From assembly GCA_035582835.1 (NCBI GenBank), contig JAYKAV010002717.1, positions 155,572 to 219,571 on the forward strand: a DNA stretch of 64,000 nt, written 5' to 3'. Both the position numbers and the translations under genes were made by a program. Of this stretch, positions 32,405-44,800 are shown one piece after another (position 1 is the first letter of the stretch; the number at the start of each line of letters is the position of its first letter). This DNA comes from Phoebastria nigripes. Lineage: Eukaryota; Chordata; Aves; Procellariiformes; Diomedeidae. Under the pieces are notes generated by a model that was given only the letters and a program-made list of their open reading frames with translations, had not been told where the DNA came from and did not search any database.

Positions 32405-35400
32405 GTATGATTACTATAATACTTTAAATTAGTGAAAACATCAGTATTATGCAAGATGAACTTATTTTTAAGAACTGAGGGTGCCATAAGTAAAACATTA
32501 AGTTTATCATAATGGTTTTGTTTTGTTGGTTTTGGTTGTTGCTGCTGGTTTTTTTGTTTGTTTGTTTTGTGGGTTCCCCCCCTCCAAGAGAAACTTCCTG
32601 GAGTGTTTTTAATCAGTTCTGTTATCACCCATTCCTACTTTCAGATGAAAAGCTCAGAAGGCAGTATGTCAGTCACATTTATATTTAGCACATATGATAT
32701 GTGTATGCAGAATATATAAACATTGCCCTGTCACTGAACAACTGCACCATATTTCCACAAACTTGTTGAAATATAGATGAAGACAGAACTGTTGTGAAGT
32801 TCACTCATATGTCAGGGTGGGGAGTTGTTTATATATGAAGGATATTGCATTTTCCCCACAATTTTTAAAATTAGTGCCAAAGTGTCACATTAAAGTCATT
32901 TTTATGAAGCATGTTTCACTAGGTCTTTAGATGCCATTTTTAACCATCGTGTCCTTCTCCAGCAAGGATGATGCTGGGTTGCTTTTTTATTTGTGGTTTT
33001 TTGTTTTTTGTTTGGTGTTGTGGTTTTGGTTTTTGTTTGGTTGTGGGGGTTTTTTTGTGNTTTTTTTTTTTGTTTGTTTGAAAAAGCTATTCACAAGAGC
33101 TCTGTAACACCCTTTTTAATATATGCACCACAGCTGCCTGGGTTGCCTTTTTATGGCCTTGGCTCTGTAGCATGTTGTGTGGAAACCCCTGGAACTATGG
33201 GTTCTAGTTTTCTTAGAAACACTGAGAATTTCTAGATCCCAATTTACTTGTCTGCATAGTAGGTCCAATATGGAGCTTAGTGCTTTCTACTTCAGAAGCA
33301 GCAACACTGGGGTTCCCATACTCAATTTTCATTTGAAGAATCCAAAATGTACTGAATGTGTTACCCTTCGTTTTTCAACACAATTATTTGTAATTTTGAC
33401 TTATCCCTAGAATACCCATTAACTGAAGGTAAACGTGGCATCTCCTGCAGAATGGATATTTTTATTTGTCCATTTTAACTACACACATTCTTAGTGCAGG
33501 GTCAAAGCATCTTTTGACACCAATAGCAATGTACTACCCAACAGTAGTTCTTATTGTTGCTATCGATACGAAAAATCAACTTAATTGTGAGAGAAGGTTG
33601 CTACAAAATACATGGCTATAGTTTTACTCAATCTTTACAAATTAGATATGTAAATACAAGCTCTTTATCCCACACTCCAACTGGATAATTACTATTCCTG
33701 CTTTCTTTGTGGATACTATATGACTCCCTGCAGGAAGATTCAGGACTAAATATTTTCCAGGAGTGACAAAGGCCACAATAACATTTGATCAACCACAAAG
33801 AATTTTTGTAAGTTTGATTCATATTTATACTAGTAACAAGAAAACTTTGTTGTATTCCTGCTTTTCTTTTAAAATCCTAGTTAAAAGCCAACAGTAAATG
33901 TTCATTTCATTATTTAAATTCAGGAAGATTATATACCATCTGCAGAACAGCAAAATCTTGATGGGTAAATGCTTCACCCGATTACATTCATCTGCCCTGA
34001 TTCTGATTTATAAGTTTTCATGATCACTTCCCTATTTTCTTACAGATGCACCTCATTATAAAGAAAGCTTCTACTTTTACAACCCAAGGAACACCCACAT
34101 TCTGGGGGGAAAAACCAAACAAAACAAAAAAAACCCAACACAAAACCCCCTCAAAGAACCACAAACCAGTTTTATACATGCAGTCAGCTGCAAACCTGGG
34201 TTGTCACATTCCCACTGCCATCTCTCTACCCTCCCTCACATTCAGAAAGAAGTTTCAGAAGCCTTTCACCCCGCTTCAGAGCTAGCTTACTCCCCACTCA
34301 TCCCACTACATATTAAACATAGAATAGAAACTTTTAAATCACCCTGTTCTTTCAAACTAGCAGCAATCAATCATGCCAGTTAGCTCCCTGCAGAAGTTAA
34401 ACATACTCCTTAGTACTATCTCTCTGCATGTGCGGGGAACAATGAAAAAAGAAAAAAAAAAAAAGGAAAAACATCACAGCTGCTTATGTATCTCCATGTA
34501 AGGGGATGGATCATCTCTAAAGCCAATTTCACATCTTCAGTGTCCTTTTTACATTGATAACCTAATAACCTCTAAGACGTCCAAATTTAAATTCAGTTAA
34601 CTGAATTCATTTAAGCCAACTGAGACACAACACAGTTTTGACTATGCAAGCCTCTGGCAGAGGTGTGATGATGTTAGTATGGTGGTACAGGTGCTTGTAC
34701 AGCTAGCAAAGTAGTTACAATACTTTGTATCAGTTTCACCTTACAGAAATAAGCTGTATTGTAAAACACCGTTTTAGCTGTATAATTGCATCTATACTAA
34801 GAGTCTATGTGAGCTTATCTAATTGTTTTCTAGACAGAAGTACTTATGGTGGTGCAAATATGTGATACAAGCATGTAGAAAAATTACACATACTAGAAAA
34901 TACCCAATACAGTAATTTTCAACCTACAGACAGTGTATCAAGAATACTTCATTAACAAGAAATTTAGGAATTGCATTGAAACTAGAATGGGGCTGTTCTC
35001 TTTCAAATCATTTTCCCTAAAATGCTGAAGAGAAAAATTAACACAGAAGAAATGCCTCTCCTTTTTAGTCGTATCAAATTAAAACTAGTCTCACTGCAGC
35101 ACCCCAGGAAGCGTACCAAGAGAAAGCTGTACGAAAGATGCTGCAATGACAGCTACAAAAGCTTAGTGAGACTCAACCAGGCAAAAACCCTCAAAAAAAA
35201 AAAAAAAAGATTTTTCTGCCAGCCTTCATTTGCTACATACTGTTAGAAAAGTCAAAAATGCAAGAAATAAATACCAATTTCTGTTTATACAGCATTCACA
35301 CTTCAACACATTGGCACAGGTGGTAAAAGGAAAATGCTTACTAGATAAATAGGGAAAGGGGAAAAAGGGTTTATATTGACCAAATCTGGAAATGGATGAG

Positions 35401-35810
35401 AATGCCGTAGACCTGCATTTAATCTTGCTTATCACTTGAACTCAATGCCAACTGAGGGTGGAAGTCCCTACTTCCCGCATACTAACATAAGCTGCATGAC
35501 AGATTGGCAAGTTACACTAAAATTAGGTTGCATTCAGAATTGCTATGACTGAAAAAAAATGCAAAAGATCATTTTTAGAACATTCAGAAAGAAAACACGA
35601 TATTTTGAGAGCTGATAACTCAAAAGATGCTATGCCAGATAGTTCCAATTCAAGTACAGTTGAAAAGAAGTTGCTAAACTTACACAAAATCAGTTTGACA
35701 CCTGACACTTTGACAGCTCTATGAACCAAAGATGATCTTTTATCAAATTAGTTTGTCAGAAATCATACTTTTCACAATTTGTTTGTAAATATAATTAATT
35801 TGGTATGGTG
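32405..35810 (+). other. KCNT2: KCNT2 intron
   Basis: About 3.4 kb of intron with G/T-rich simple repeats at about 32511-32571 and 32981-33080, and an A/C-rich stretch at about 34110-34155. No exon or named transposon was recognised. Confidence 0.7.
32981..33080. repeat. (GTTTT)n-like simple repeat
   Basis: About 100 bases are composed almost only of T and G, with one N at 33060. A similar shorter tract lies at about 32511-32571. Short open frames over these tracts (for example 32993-33235) are artefacts of low complexity. Confidence 0.8.
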
Positions 35811-35826
35811 TTTTTTTTTTTTTTTT

Positions 35827-35858
<32 letters not shown>

Positions 35859-35876
35859 TTTTTTTTTGTCCTCTAG
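35811..35876 (+). promoter_or_regulatory. KCNT2: Extended poly-T polypyrimidine tract and 3' splice site
   Basis: Two 28-base T runs (35811-35838 and 35840-35867) are separated by a single C and followed by GTCCTCTAG, whose AG at 35875-35876 is the acceptor of the next KCNT2 exon. This is an extreme polypyrimidine tract, 57 bases with only one non-T. A tract this uniform would bind U2AF2 and could also bind PTBP1 or TIA1, which is an inference from known sequence preferences. Confidence 0.85.
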
Positions 35877-35961
35877 ATGAAATGAATGATCATCAGAACA
35901 CCCTTTCTTACATCCTGATCAATCCTTCTCCAGATACAAGATTAGAGCTGAATGATATAGT
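35877..35961 (+). CDS. KCNT2: KCNT2 coding exon j (distal tail)
   Basis: This 85-base exon completes a split aspartate codon (G|AT), then encodes [26 protein letters not shown] and I, and ends with GT of a split valine. The donor is the consensus GTAAGT at 35962. EMNDHQ and [13 protein letters not shown] are conserved in SLO2 tails. Skipping this 85-base exon would shift the frame and remove the ETQL end. Confidence 0.96.
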
Positions 35962-37257
35962 GTAAGTTAAAGCACTGGCGGGGTGGGGAAATCACAAGAC
36001 CTGCAAAATTTCTTGTTTGCACTTTCTGCCTGAATTTATTTTATTATCTTTCTGCTGGAAAAGAACCCCAAACTTTCCCACGCACTTGCAAAAAACAAAA
36101 ATATGGAGACTTCTATTTAAATAGACATCTAATTATACATATATATGTATATATTTAAAATACACATATAAATATATAATACATATCTTAGTAATGCTCT
36201 TACCTCCATATTCTCTCATCCTCCTCTTACTTTGTATTTAAAAAATGATCAAACCAAGTCTGCTGGATAGCTTCACAGAATTAATATTCTCATTAAATTC
36301 TTGCTCATAATTTAGCTACCCAGTCTTAATAGAAAGATCAACCCTTCAAAATCTGTGTTTTCAAATGGGATTTTATTACATGGATTCAAAGGTCATTAAA
36401 TTAAACAGCAGTCTTCCCCTGAATATCATGTGATATTCATGCTTAAGATAATTCAAATACAAATAGCAGGACCTTAACACAGGAAATTCTTTCACTTGCT
36501 TACCAGGAATTTTGCAGACTACATAAAAAAAAAGAGAAAAAAATGAACACAAATTTGAACTGTCAAGAAAGTTTTGAAAGTCAAGAATTTTAGATAATTA
36601 TCTGGCATTGTTTCATACTGAAGTCCGATGCGATTCCTGTGTTAAGGTCCTGAGCCATTTCTGCCTCTAGCCTCTGCTGCCTCTGCCTTGCTATACTAAC
36701 ACGCCCCATCTGCTCCATGGGAAAGAACCCACATAGCCCAGTTGTGCACGGTCCTCCACATCAGTGCTGACCCACCTCACTGCTTGCTCACAAGGAAGAA
36801 AACTGTTTGAACTATTAGCCCTCCTGATACTAAAACAAAATCATCATAGTGCTTTGTAGCACTGTAGTATATGAAAAGCATACCATAATATTAACTGTAT
36901 CAAACAGCAAAGGTAATTATCACAAAAGTTGTTGAAATTATTTGGAATACTATTTTTATTGTTATGGAACTCCACAGTATGATTTGTACTAATATTTAAC
37001 TTGTAAATTCACATACTGTTACCTAGTCTATCTAGGTGGACTAGGTATCCTGCATTCCATTTTTCTTTCTTTGCAAAAACAAGGTACTCAGCAATCCAAT
37101 ATTGCATAATTTTGCAGTGGTACTGAATTTGTAGTGTGCTACCTACTCATATTTAGCCTGTAAATGCACATACTGTTACCTAGCTTGATGTACGTTCATT
37201 TCCTGATGCTTAAGGAGTGGGCCTGTGTCTCAGCTTAAGCTCAGACTTTTTTGTTTT

Positions 37258-37258
<1 letters not shown>

Positions 37259-37340
<82 letters not shown>
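37259..37340. repeat. 82-base poly-T homopolymer
   Basis: An uninterrupted run of T from 37259 to 37340, preceded by TTTTGTTTTG. It could be the poly-A tail of a - strand retroposed copy or a pure expansion. The DNA beyond it (37341 onward) matches no gene that I recognise. The run length is likely imprecise. Confidence 0.85.
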
Positions 37341-37344
<4 letters not shown>

Positions 37345-38377
37345 CTGACACAAGGGACATGATCCTTGTATCTGGATAACAGTTAATGCTTCAATAACCC
37401 AGATCACTACTCTACCTGATTATAGTTCTCTTGACTAGGCAGCCAGTTCACCTTCATGCAATGGGGGATTATTAGTGGAGAAGCAAGGAAGAAGAGGTTG
37501 TTCTCTTTCTACAGTTCCCTTAGTCACAAAACCCAGAGCAGGTGAAAAGCTTTTTCTATTTGTCCTTCCTGCTGACAAGCTGGAAGGCTAGTCTTCCTAT
37601 GTTTTTTTTTCTCCCCTTCTCAATATATTTTGCAGACTTCCTCCAGCTGGTTACTCTTTCATCACACTTGTTAGCTGCACTTTATGCCAACATGGCTTAT
37701 TCTTATCCAAACCACATATTTCTGTGCATATCTATGATAGAAGCCAAAACATGTATTCACTTTAAGTCCTATAGGCGCAACCTTCATTCTCCGATTTCCC
37801 ATGCTTATACAACTTTAAGTCTTTTGCATTCACTATGATCCTGTTACATTTGTAATTTATCGTGGGTATATTAGGTAACATACAACCCTGAACCAGCATA
37901 TGAGGAAATTTTCTCAGCTTTTAGAGATAGGTTGCACCCAAAGCAGCATTTGCAGCTGTTGGTTGCTCAAAAAGCTTTCTTGTTAGTCTTTGCATTTGTT
38001 AGCTTTGCAAGCTAATGTTTAGTATCTTGACCTGATGGAGCTTAACGGACAATGATCTGACTATCTTTATTGAACAATTAAAACAAAAGCACTTACATTT
38101 CAAGTGATATGTTCAGACTTTGCCCTAATAACTCCATATTTCATCTAGCCTATTTGCCTTAAGAAGCAGGTACGGAAAAGCAGCGTTTTCATTCTATAGC
38201 CATAAGATTTTTGTACCAAAACATTAAATGTTTTGACTCTCAGCAGAGCATGATGTTCTTTTTCTATATCAGAGTTTGGTACTTGCAAATGGATCTTGCA
38301 GTAACACTCCTTGTTCTCTTTCATTCCAGAATTAGTACAATACATTCTGTTGCTAGCACTGGCCCTCTCCTTATTTA

Positions 38378-38515
38378 AAAAAACAAACAAACAAAACCCC
38401 ACACAAAACAAACAAACAAAAAAACCACACAAAAAACCCACCACCACAAACAAACAAAAAACCCCCAACAAACCAAAAACAACGCAAAACCAAAAAACAA
38501 ATAAACCCAAAACCC
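38378..38515. repeat. (CAAA)n / A-C-rich simple repeat
   Basis: About 140 bases contain almost only A and C, with CAAACAAA units interspersed with CCCCAACA-type blocks. On the opposite strand it yields a spurious glycine/valine/phenylalanine/cysteine-rich frame. Confidence 0.85.
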
Positions 38516-39770
38516 CACTACTGGCTGTTTGTTCCTTTGACATGTTCTGGGTTTTTTTTCCTGGAGATTAACACTCTCCTTGTTTGCTCTGGGATTGGTG
38601 TTGATGATGGCCTATGAAAACATCAAATTCAGAGCTGCAGTTTCAGTTCCAAGAGTTGCAATTGGGAGTTCCAAATTTCAGCAATCTGCAGTAACATCCA
38701 AAGATCACACATAGGAATTGCTTATGCAGTACTGCTCCAGGCATGCTTAAGGGAGGAAGGTGACCACTGAGATTTGGCAGCGGTGACATCAGGCCAGTTA
38801 TAAACCCTCGAGACTCTAGTCATATAGGTGGGCTTCTTACAATCTTATCAAGGTTTATCATATAAGTCTTCTTCATTTTTACTTAAGGGATGCTATGATT
38901 TACTTAATACAGAATTATTTGTGATGTAGAGCTTGTACCTGAAATATGTAATTCACAAGTCTTTTGTTTAGTTTACTCTGGAAAAAAAAAAAAAAAATAC
39001 AGAAACACCAAAGCCCCACAGACTCAGAAGCCCATGCTTTGAGGAGGCAGGAACGGTCTGTTACTAGGCGAGCTGAAAACAGATACAGCAGTTCCGTGGG
39101 ANATATGACAGTGATTGCTTATACACTTACAGAACATGTTAGTTCAGTTAATCAGGGTTTTCCATTTTGCTGAAGAATTTTTCAGGGCGTTTTAATTAAG
39201 TCTGGGGCAAAACATACTCATTATACTGAACGGTAGAAGTTCGTGGCCTGTAAAACCAGAAACCTTCTCCAGGGCCACTGCAAAGTAATACAGCAAATCT
39301 TTATAAGCACCACACAGCATGCACACGATCTCTATTTGGATATTTAAGCATTTTCATTTGGCTGAGGAGGAGGAGATGGACAGATATGTGGTGCCAAGAT
39401 TTCTGAGAACATGAGAGAAAGGATTCTTTCACATTTCATCTTCCTGCATTTCATTTTTCTTTCTTTGCAAAAAAACCAGTCAAAACCAGGATTTGAAATA
39501 AAATTTCCAGTGGCTTCAACAGTACTGCTCATCTTTGGACAAGTTTAAGCTACTGGGATTGAATCTAGTTGTCTGTCTTCTCTTTAGGGGCAGAGTGGCG
39601 CTGGAAAGCACTGATTGATAGTTCAGAACACTGAAATGTTAGTTCTACAGCAGCACAAAGCTGCTACTGCGTCAGTCCCAAAAGCTGTCTCAGATCAGAT
39701 AGTTTGTCACTTGAGACAGCTGACAAAACAGTGCAGAATTTACACTTACAAATTAATGGGAAGCTCTTCC

Positions 39771-39811
39771 ATCCTTATCCTAAGAAAAGGATTATCCTTA
39801 TCCTAAGAAAA
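39771..39811. repeat. Short direct repeat, 18-base unit
   Basis: ATCCTTATCCTAAGAAAA occurs at 39771-39788 and 39794-39811, separated by GGATT. It is a small intronic duplication. Confidence 0.85.
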
Positions 39812-40338
39812 ACTTAGATTCAGACTCATGAGGCATTTTCCTCAAGTATTCAGATCTACTAGAAGTTCTTAGAATAAGGGTCCATCTCCAGACTGTCAGC
39901 CTACACCAAGATTATCAACATGAGGCTTTTTATTTATTGAGCACAGTGACAAGAATTATCCATTGTTTTCTCACAAAATTCTTTTAGAACTGACTCTGTG
40001 GACTGCTTGTCCCTTCTTTAAGGCATAATGAATAAAGGAGATGCATACAGAAATACAGTTACTGGCGAAGGAGCTGTCAGTCAGAGTTAAAGTTTAGCTG
40101 TGCCTAGTACATACAGATGATGTCTAGGCAGACAAAATGTGAAAAGCTTTATTATTAGCATCTAAAGTGAGTGGTGTTACCCAAGTGTCCAAGTTACCCA
40201 ACAGGAACTAGACTAAGCATCTTCAGAATAAGTTTCTTAAGTCTTCCTCAGATCTTTTCAACATTACAACTGTGTGCACTTATTTTATCCTTGCTTGCNC
40301 CAAGTCTTTTTAATAAGAGTTATATTTTCTTTTTATAG

Positions 40339-40450
40339 ATACTTGATCCGACCTGATCCATTGGCTTATGTTCCAAATACTGCACCCAGCCGAAAAGACA
40401 GCTTCTGCAACACAGTGGGACAAGACACCAGGGAGGAAACACAACTTTGA
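40339..40450 (+). CDS. KCNT2: KCNT2 terminal coding exon (PDZ-ligand C-terminus)
   Basis: The terminal coding part (112 bases) completes the split valine, then encodes [36 protein letters not shown] and a TGA stop at 40448-40450. The final residues T-Q-L fit a class I PDZ-binding pattern (S/T-x-hydrophobic). LIRPDPLAY is the conserved SLO2 tail motif and ETQL matches the mammalian KCNT2 end, which argues against KCNT1. The polypyrimidine acceptor TTTCTTTTTATAG is normal. Confidence 0.97.
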
Positions 40451-41890
40451 TATGTAACTCTTCACAAAATTAAGAGACAATTTTATACACATGTTGTTTC
40501 CACTAACCATTTTGAAAACTGAGTGGTACGTTTTATTCAGATTTTGGAAACAAAGTGACAGTGGGTAAGTGACCAAATTTAGAAACGTGGTGTCTAGAAA
40601 CTCTGATTTAAGGGATTGTCAGGCTTGTGGCCTGTTTAATATAGTAGTTGAGCTTTGTCAGCTTAACAGAATTATGACACTTATTACTATTTAACCAATA
40701 TGAACAAATGATTTAAAAAAGTGACAGATTCCATCATGTGTTTTGCTTAAATGCTTCTAAGCATATTTATCAAGGTGACAGCATGTCAGTGACTAAGCTT
40801 CTGACATATATCAGTAAAGATTATCTGATGCCTATAGAGAGACCATGCATAATTTGTAGTAGAAAATATGTTGATACCTAAAGGCACCAACAAGGCTTTG
40901 CGTGTCAAGAATCCAGCCTGTCACCCATTTATATTAGAACAGGCTAGTTTCAGTCCCATTTTAGCCTCCAGGACTCGAGTGTTAGTTCTCTGGGTTTACA
41001 CAGATCAGGTTGTAATGACACAGCCTCGTCACACTGAAGAGGTTGAGATCTGAGGCATATCCACTGAAAGATTAGCTCAGAGGAGCCCACCTGGAAGAAA
41101 GTCCCTATCATCTCACACAGGCAGCACCCCACATTTGCAAAAACTGGGAAGGTACTATCTGTGTGAAGCTGCAAACAACNGTAGCTCAGGTGAAATATAA
41201 CGCTTTTAACCTTGGTGAGTTTGTCAATAGAAGCCTGAATAGATGATTACAAGAGTGAGAGCACCCTTCTAGGGAACGATTCATGCCACAAGTCCTTCCC
41301 ATTTCCATGAATATGCCAGAACTGCAACTGTCCAAAGTATATACATGCCCAGTCATTCAGATTACCCAAATGTGATATATTTTCATATGAAATTATGTAT
41401 CACATCGAAAAAGAAATTTATAAGCCATTCCATAAAACGAATGTAATACCACGTTATGTGAAAAGGCACCATGGATTTGAAGACTCCGTTTTGGCATTAA
41501 GTACACAAGAAAGCATCTGCTAGTGTATGAAACATCTGAAGCTGCTACAGAATCTCTAGTCTACACATACAAGAATGCCACAATTGGTCAAGCTTTCTAC
41601 AGAATGAAGCATGCCTGTACATGATCTTCCCAAATCACATTCTCGCTTTGCCATCTGTCACAAAGTGGGAAGAGCATGCTTAAGGTAAAAACCCTACTGT
41701 TACAATCATCCATATAGAACTGGTACAAGAAATTTGGCAGGTAGTCTACAATGGAAAAACTGATTATTCTTTGAATTCCCTTGATGTCCTACACGTACAA
41801 AAATTCAGTCAAAACTATTTATATTCTCTTCTATATTATTTGGTAGAACAACTAAAATTTATTTCTGAAAAATAAAATACCAAGTTGCCC
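40451..41890 (+). other. KCNT2: Probable KCNT2 3' UTR
   Basis: Non-coding sequence directly after the stop codon. The first clear AATAAA that I found is at 41871-41876, giving a possible 3' UTR of about 1.4 kb. Further AATAAA motifs near 43963 and 44281 could extend it. The UTR extent is inferred; no transcript data are available. Confidence 0.5.
41871..41876 (+). terminator. KCNT2: Candidate poly(A) signal AATAAA
   Basis: Canonical AATAAA about 1.4 kb after the KCNT2 stop. The downstream region is not strongly GT-rich, so use of this site is uncertain. Confidence 0.4.
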
Positions 41891-44800
41891 AGTGAACAAC
41901 TCATGGATGTGAGTATGCTTATCAGCATTGTAAGGATGTTGAAATCAAGTCACATTCATATTAGGAATGACAGCAAATCTGCTATTCCCTCCCTTCCTCT
42001 TAATTCTTCCAAAACTTAACTAATCTGTTCCATATTAAGTCAGAAATCCTAAAGCCACAATTACAAAAAACCCACAAAGGTCTCAGAGTGGACTGAAGCC
42101 ACCAGAAGACCAAAAGTACCAGTTTTAAAAGGAAAAGATAACTGGAAAGTAGGGTTTCTCAGCGATTTTTTTATATTGACATATTAAAGTAGCATCATGG
42201 TTCAGAAAGGTTTCAGTGATTCTGCACAGAGTGCATTATTGTTCAGTGTTTTTCCGCACACACTAGTCATTTACAAATTATTCACAGGTAAAGACAAAGT
42301 ATTTCAAATGTTCCCTCTGGGCACTGTGGTAAAAAAGAAATAATTGAAACAGCTGCACAGACTGAAGTCTACAGTTTTTTAAAAAAAAACAGTATATGGT
42401 ACAGGATCTTGTCCAAGACCTGTCATAGAAGTTATCCCAGAAGAAACTGCATGTGCAGTGTGAATAACTTCCTATTTTTAATGCCTTCAGTGAGAAGACT
42501 GTATTCCAGTGGAATATTTTAAAAAAAATACAAATGTCTTAAAAATGTTCATTCCAAAATATTAGGAGGATCCTTTGTTTCATACTGAAGGCCTTTCTAA
42601 CAGAGTCTCAAGTAGGCAGACAGGATTCCAGAAACGTGCCTACCCTTCAGCTGGCAAGCTAGATAACTCTGCTTTCAGTGTGATTCACACACTGTTCACA
42701 GGCATTCCCTGTACACTGCCTATAGTACCCACCACAGATTTAAGGACTCTGCCACAAGGATCTATAGCTAGGACTTGATGCCTCGCATTTAACAGCCTAT
42801 AAAGCAGTAGAAACAAGCAGTCAGGTGTATCCATTTTCCCCACCCAACTCAGCAGAACTGCTGCTCAGCTAGAGTTGAATAGTAGCATGTAATGTGACCT
42901 GATATTTCTCCAGGCTTAATGAATTTCTAATTGCTCATTAGCCCCAGAAGATTTGCTAAAGCAGACACAAAGACAGCTGGAGACACTTGCAGTCTCTAAA
43001 ATGAATGAAAGGTAATCTTTCTGAACAAAATACTTGGTTCTCTTCAAAATCTGCTAGAAGACAAGCAAGGTAATAAAAACTCACAACAGCTTCTTATGAA
43101 GCAGAAGTTCTAATAACCCATGAATAATACACCACAAAGTTCTGTTATTCAAAATATACTGCCTTTCATGTTGAAAGCAGAACAGTTTTGCTTCCTCTGG
43201 CACATCTTCACAGACAGACCCCATTCTAGTGGGATTTAGACCTTTCAAGAACCATCCTAAGCACCTCTACATTAACACTGAATGAGTATGCACATTCATT
43301 CAGTGGCCAGGGAGGCGATTCTTTAATGGTCATCCTACAGGCAATCCTATGTTCACATGCTTTCTTCTCATCATGATTATCAGAAACATAACACAAGTCT
43401 AGCTGAACTGGAGACCAGATTGAGGAACAGTGATGAAGTTCTAGAATCAGCAGGTCCAAATGACTGTTGAACAGAGGAGTTTTGTCTGGTCATATTTCAC
43501 TCAGTAGATAGAGAAATTTAGAGCTATGATCACTGATGTAAGCAAGAGGTTTAATCTTAAACCAGTTGTCAAAGGTCAGATGGCCAGATAATCTATATTT
43601 TTCTCTCAATCAAAAGAAGATTGGATGATTTCAATCTGTGCTTAACTGTATGTATATTTTCCTCCTAACTCACTTCTACCAATAACTCAAAGATGCCTAT
43701 CTTCCCCAACACTATCTTAACGCATACCATGCAATTTGATACCCAAAGTCACAATCAGCTTGAGTTTTCAGGACCTGCAGTAGAATGAGTTAGTGAAGTT
43801 TTCATGACATTTTGACTTGGAAAAGAACAGTTAGTTCCCAGCATACATATTTCCCCTCCCACAAACAGCTTCCTACTGCAACTACTCTTTAACAACTTTA
43901 GAAGTATACAAGTATATATATTACTGAATATTTCTTATACATCTTTGTTCACCAACACACCAATAAAATGCTAAAGAACAAATAGATTTCAGGATTCAGC
44001 AGTGGAGGAAAGCTGAAATGACATCAAGTGCACCAGAAGTAACACACAATTCTGTGGTTTCTAGGCAGCTAGGGCTGACAGCGACCATTCTGTAACTCTG
44101 GAGCACTGATGCATGAGGTTCTGCTGCATTGAATTCCGCTTGATATCTGAGGGAAATCAGTCACTACNATCTGGAAATGAATTAGTAAAAACAAGCAGCA
44201 GCACCATGTAGTGACATCAAGTTGTACAAGGTTATAAAAAATACTTTTTCAAGGCAGTGATATAAATGCAGAATTATAAAATAAAGCAATCTGCATAAAA
44301 CATTGTTGCATGTTCTTGATATTATATTAGAAACAGCCCACCCCACTTTGAAACAGACATACATTGAATAAATGTCTAAAGAGCTGCACTTCAAATTTTC
44401 AGCCACTGTTCCTTGTGCTCAATGCAGAATATGCATTGCAGGGAGACAAGAAAAGAGTTATTAATTCATATTAAGTTACGAGAGATGACCAAGACTTTGC
44501 TTATTGTCATCTTCTGAAGTTAATTCAAAATATTAATGATGATTTTGTTATATACTTCATTATTGCCTATGCTACTAATGCAAGAATGCTGTCAGTAATG
44601 GTAATTCAACACAAGCATAAACTCAAGCCTCTCAAGAAACTTAAAAAGGCAAATATTTCTGCTTCATAAAGTTAAAAACAAGCTTTTGAAGTTTCTAAGA
44701 AGAGCTGACTTTCTCCTGAGTGACTCTTACCTAACTCAAAGAAAATACGTTGAAAGGAATAAGGAAGTGCTTCGAGAAGATTCTTGTCCATCAGGAACTT

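Larger units (their letters stand above)
35962..40338 (+). other. KCNT2: Last KCNT2 intron
   Basis: About 4.4 kb with several low-complexity tracts: AT-rich (36130-36183), an 82-base poly-T (37259-37340), a CAAA-type repeat (about 38378-38515) and a short duplication at 39771-39811. No further exon was seen. The acceptor is TTTTATAG ending at 40338. Confidence 0.75.

Noticed and set aside
38145..38543. 132-residue - strand frame rich in Phe, Val, Cys and Gly
   Set aside because: It is the translation of a CAAA/CCCA simple repeat and not a membrane protein.
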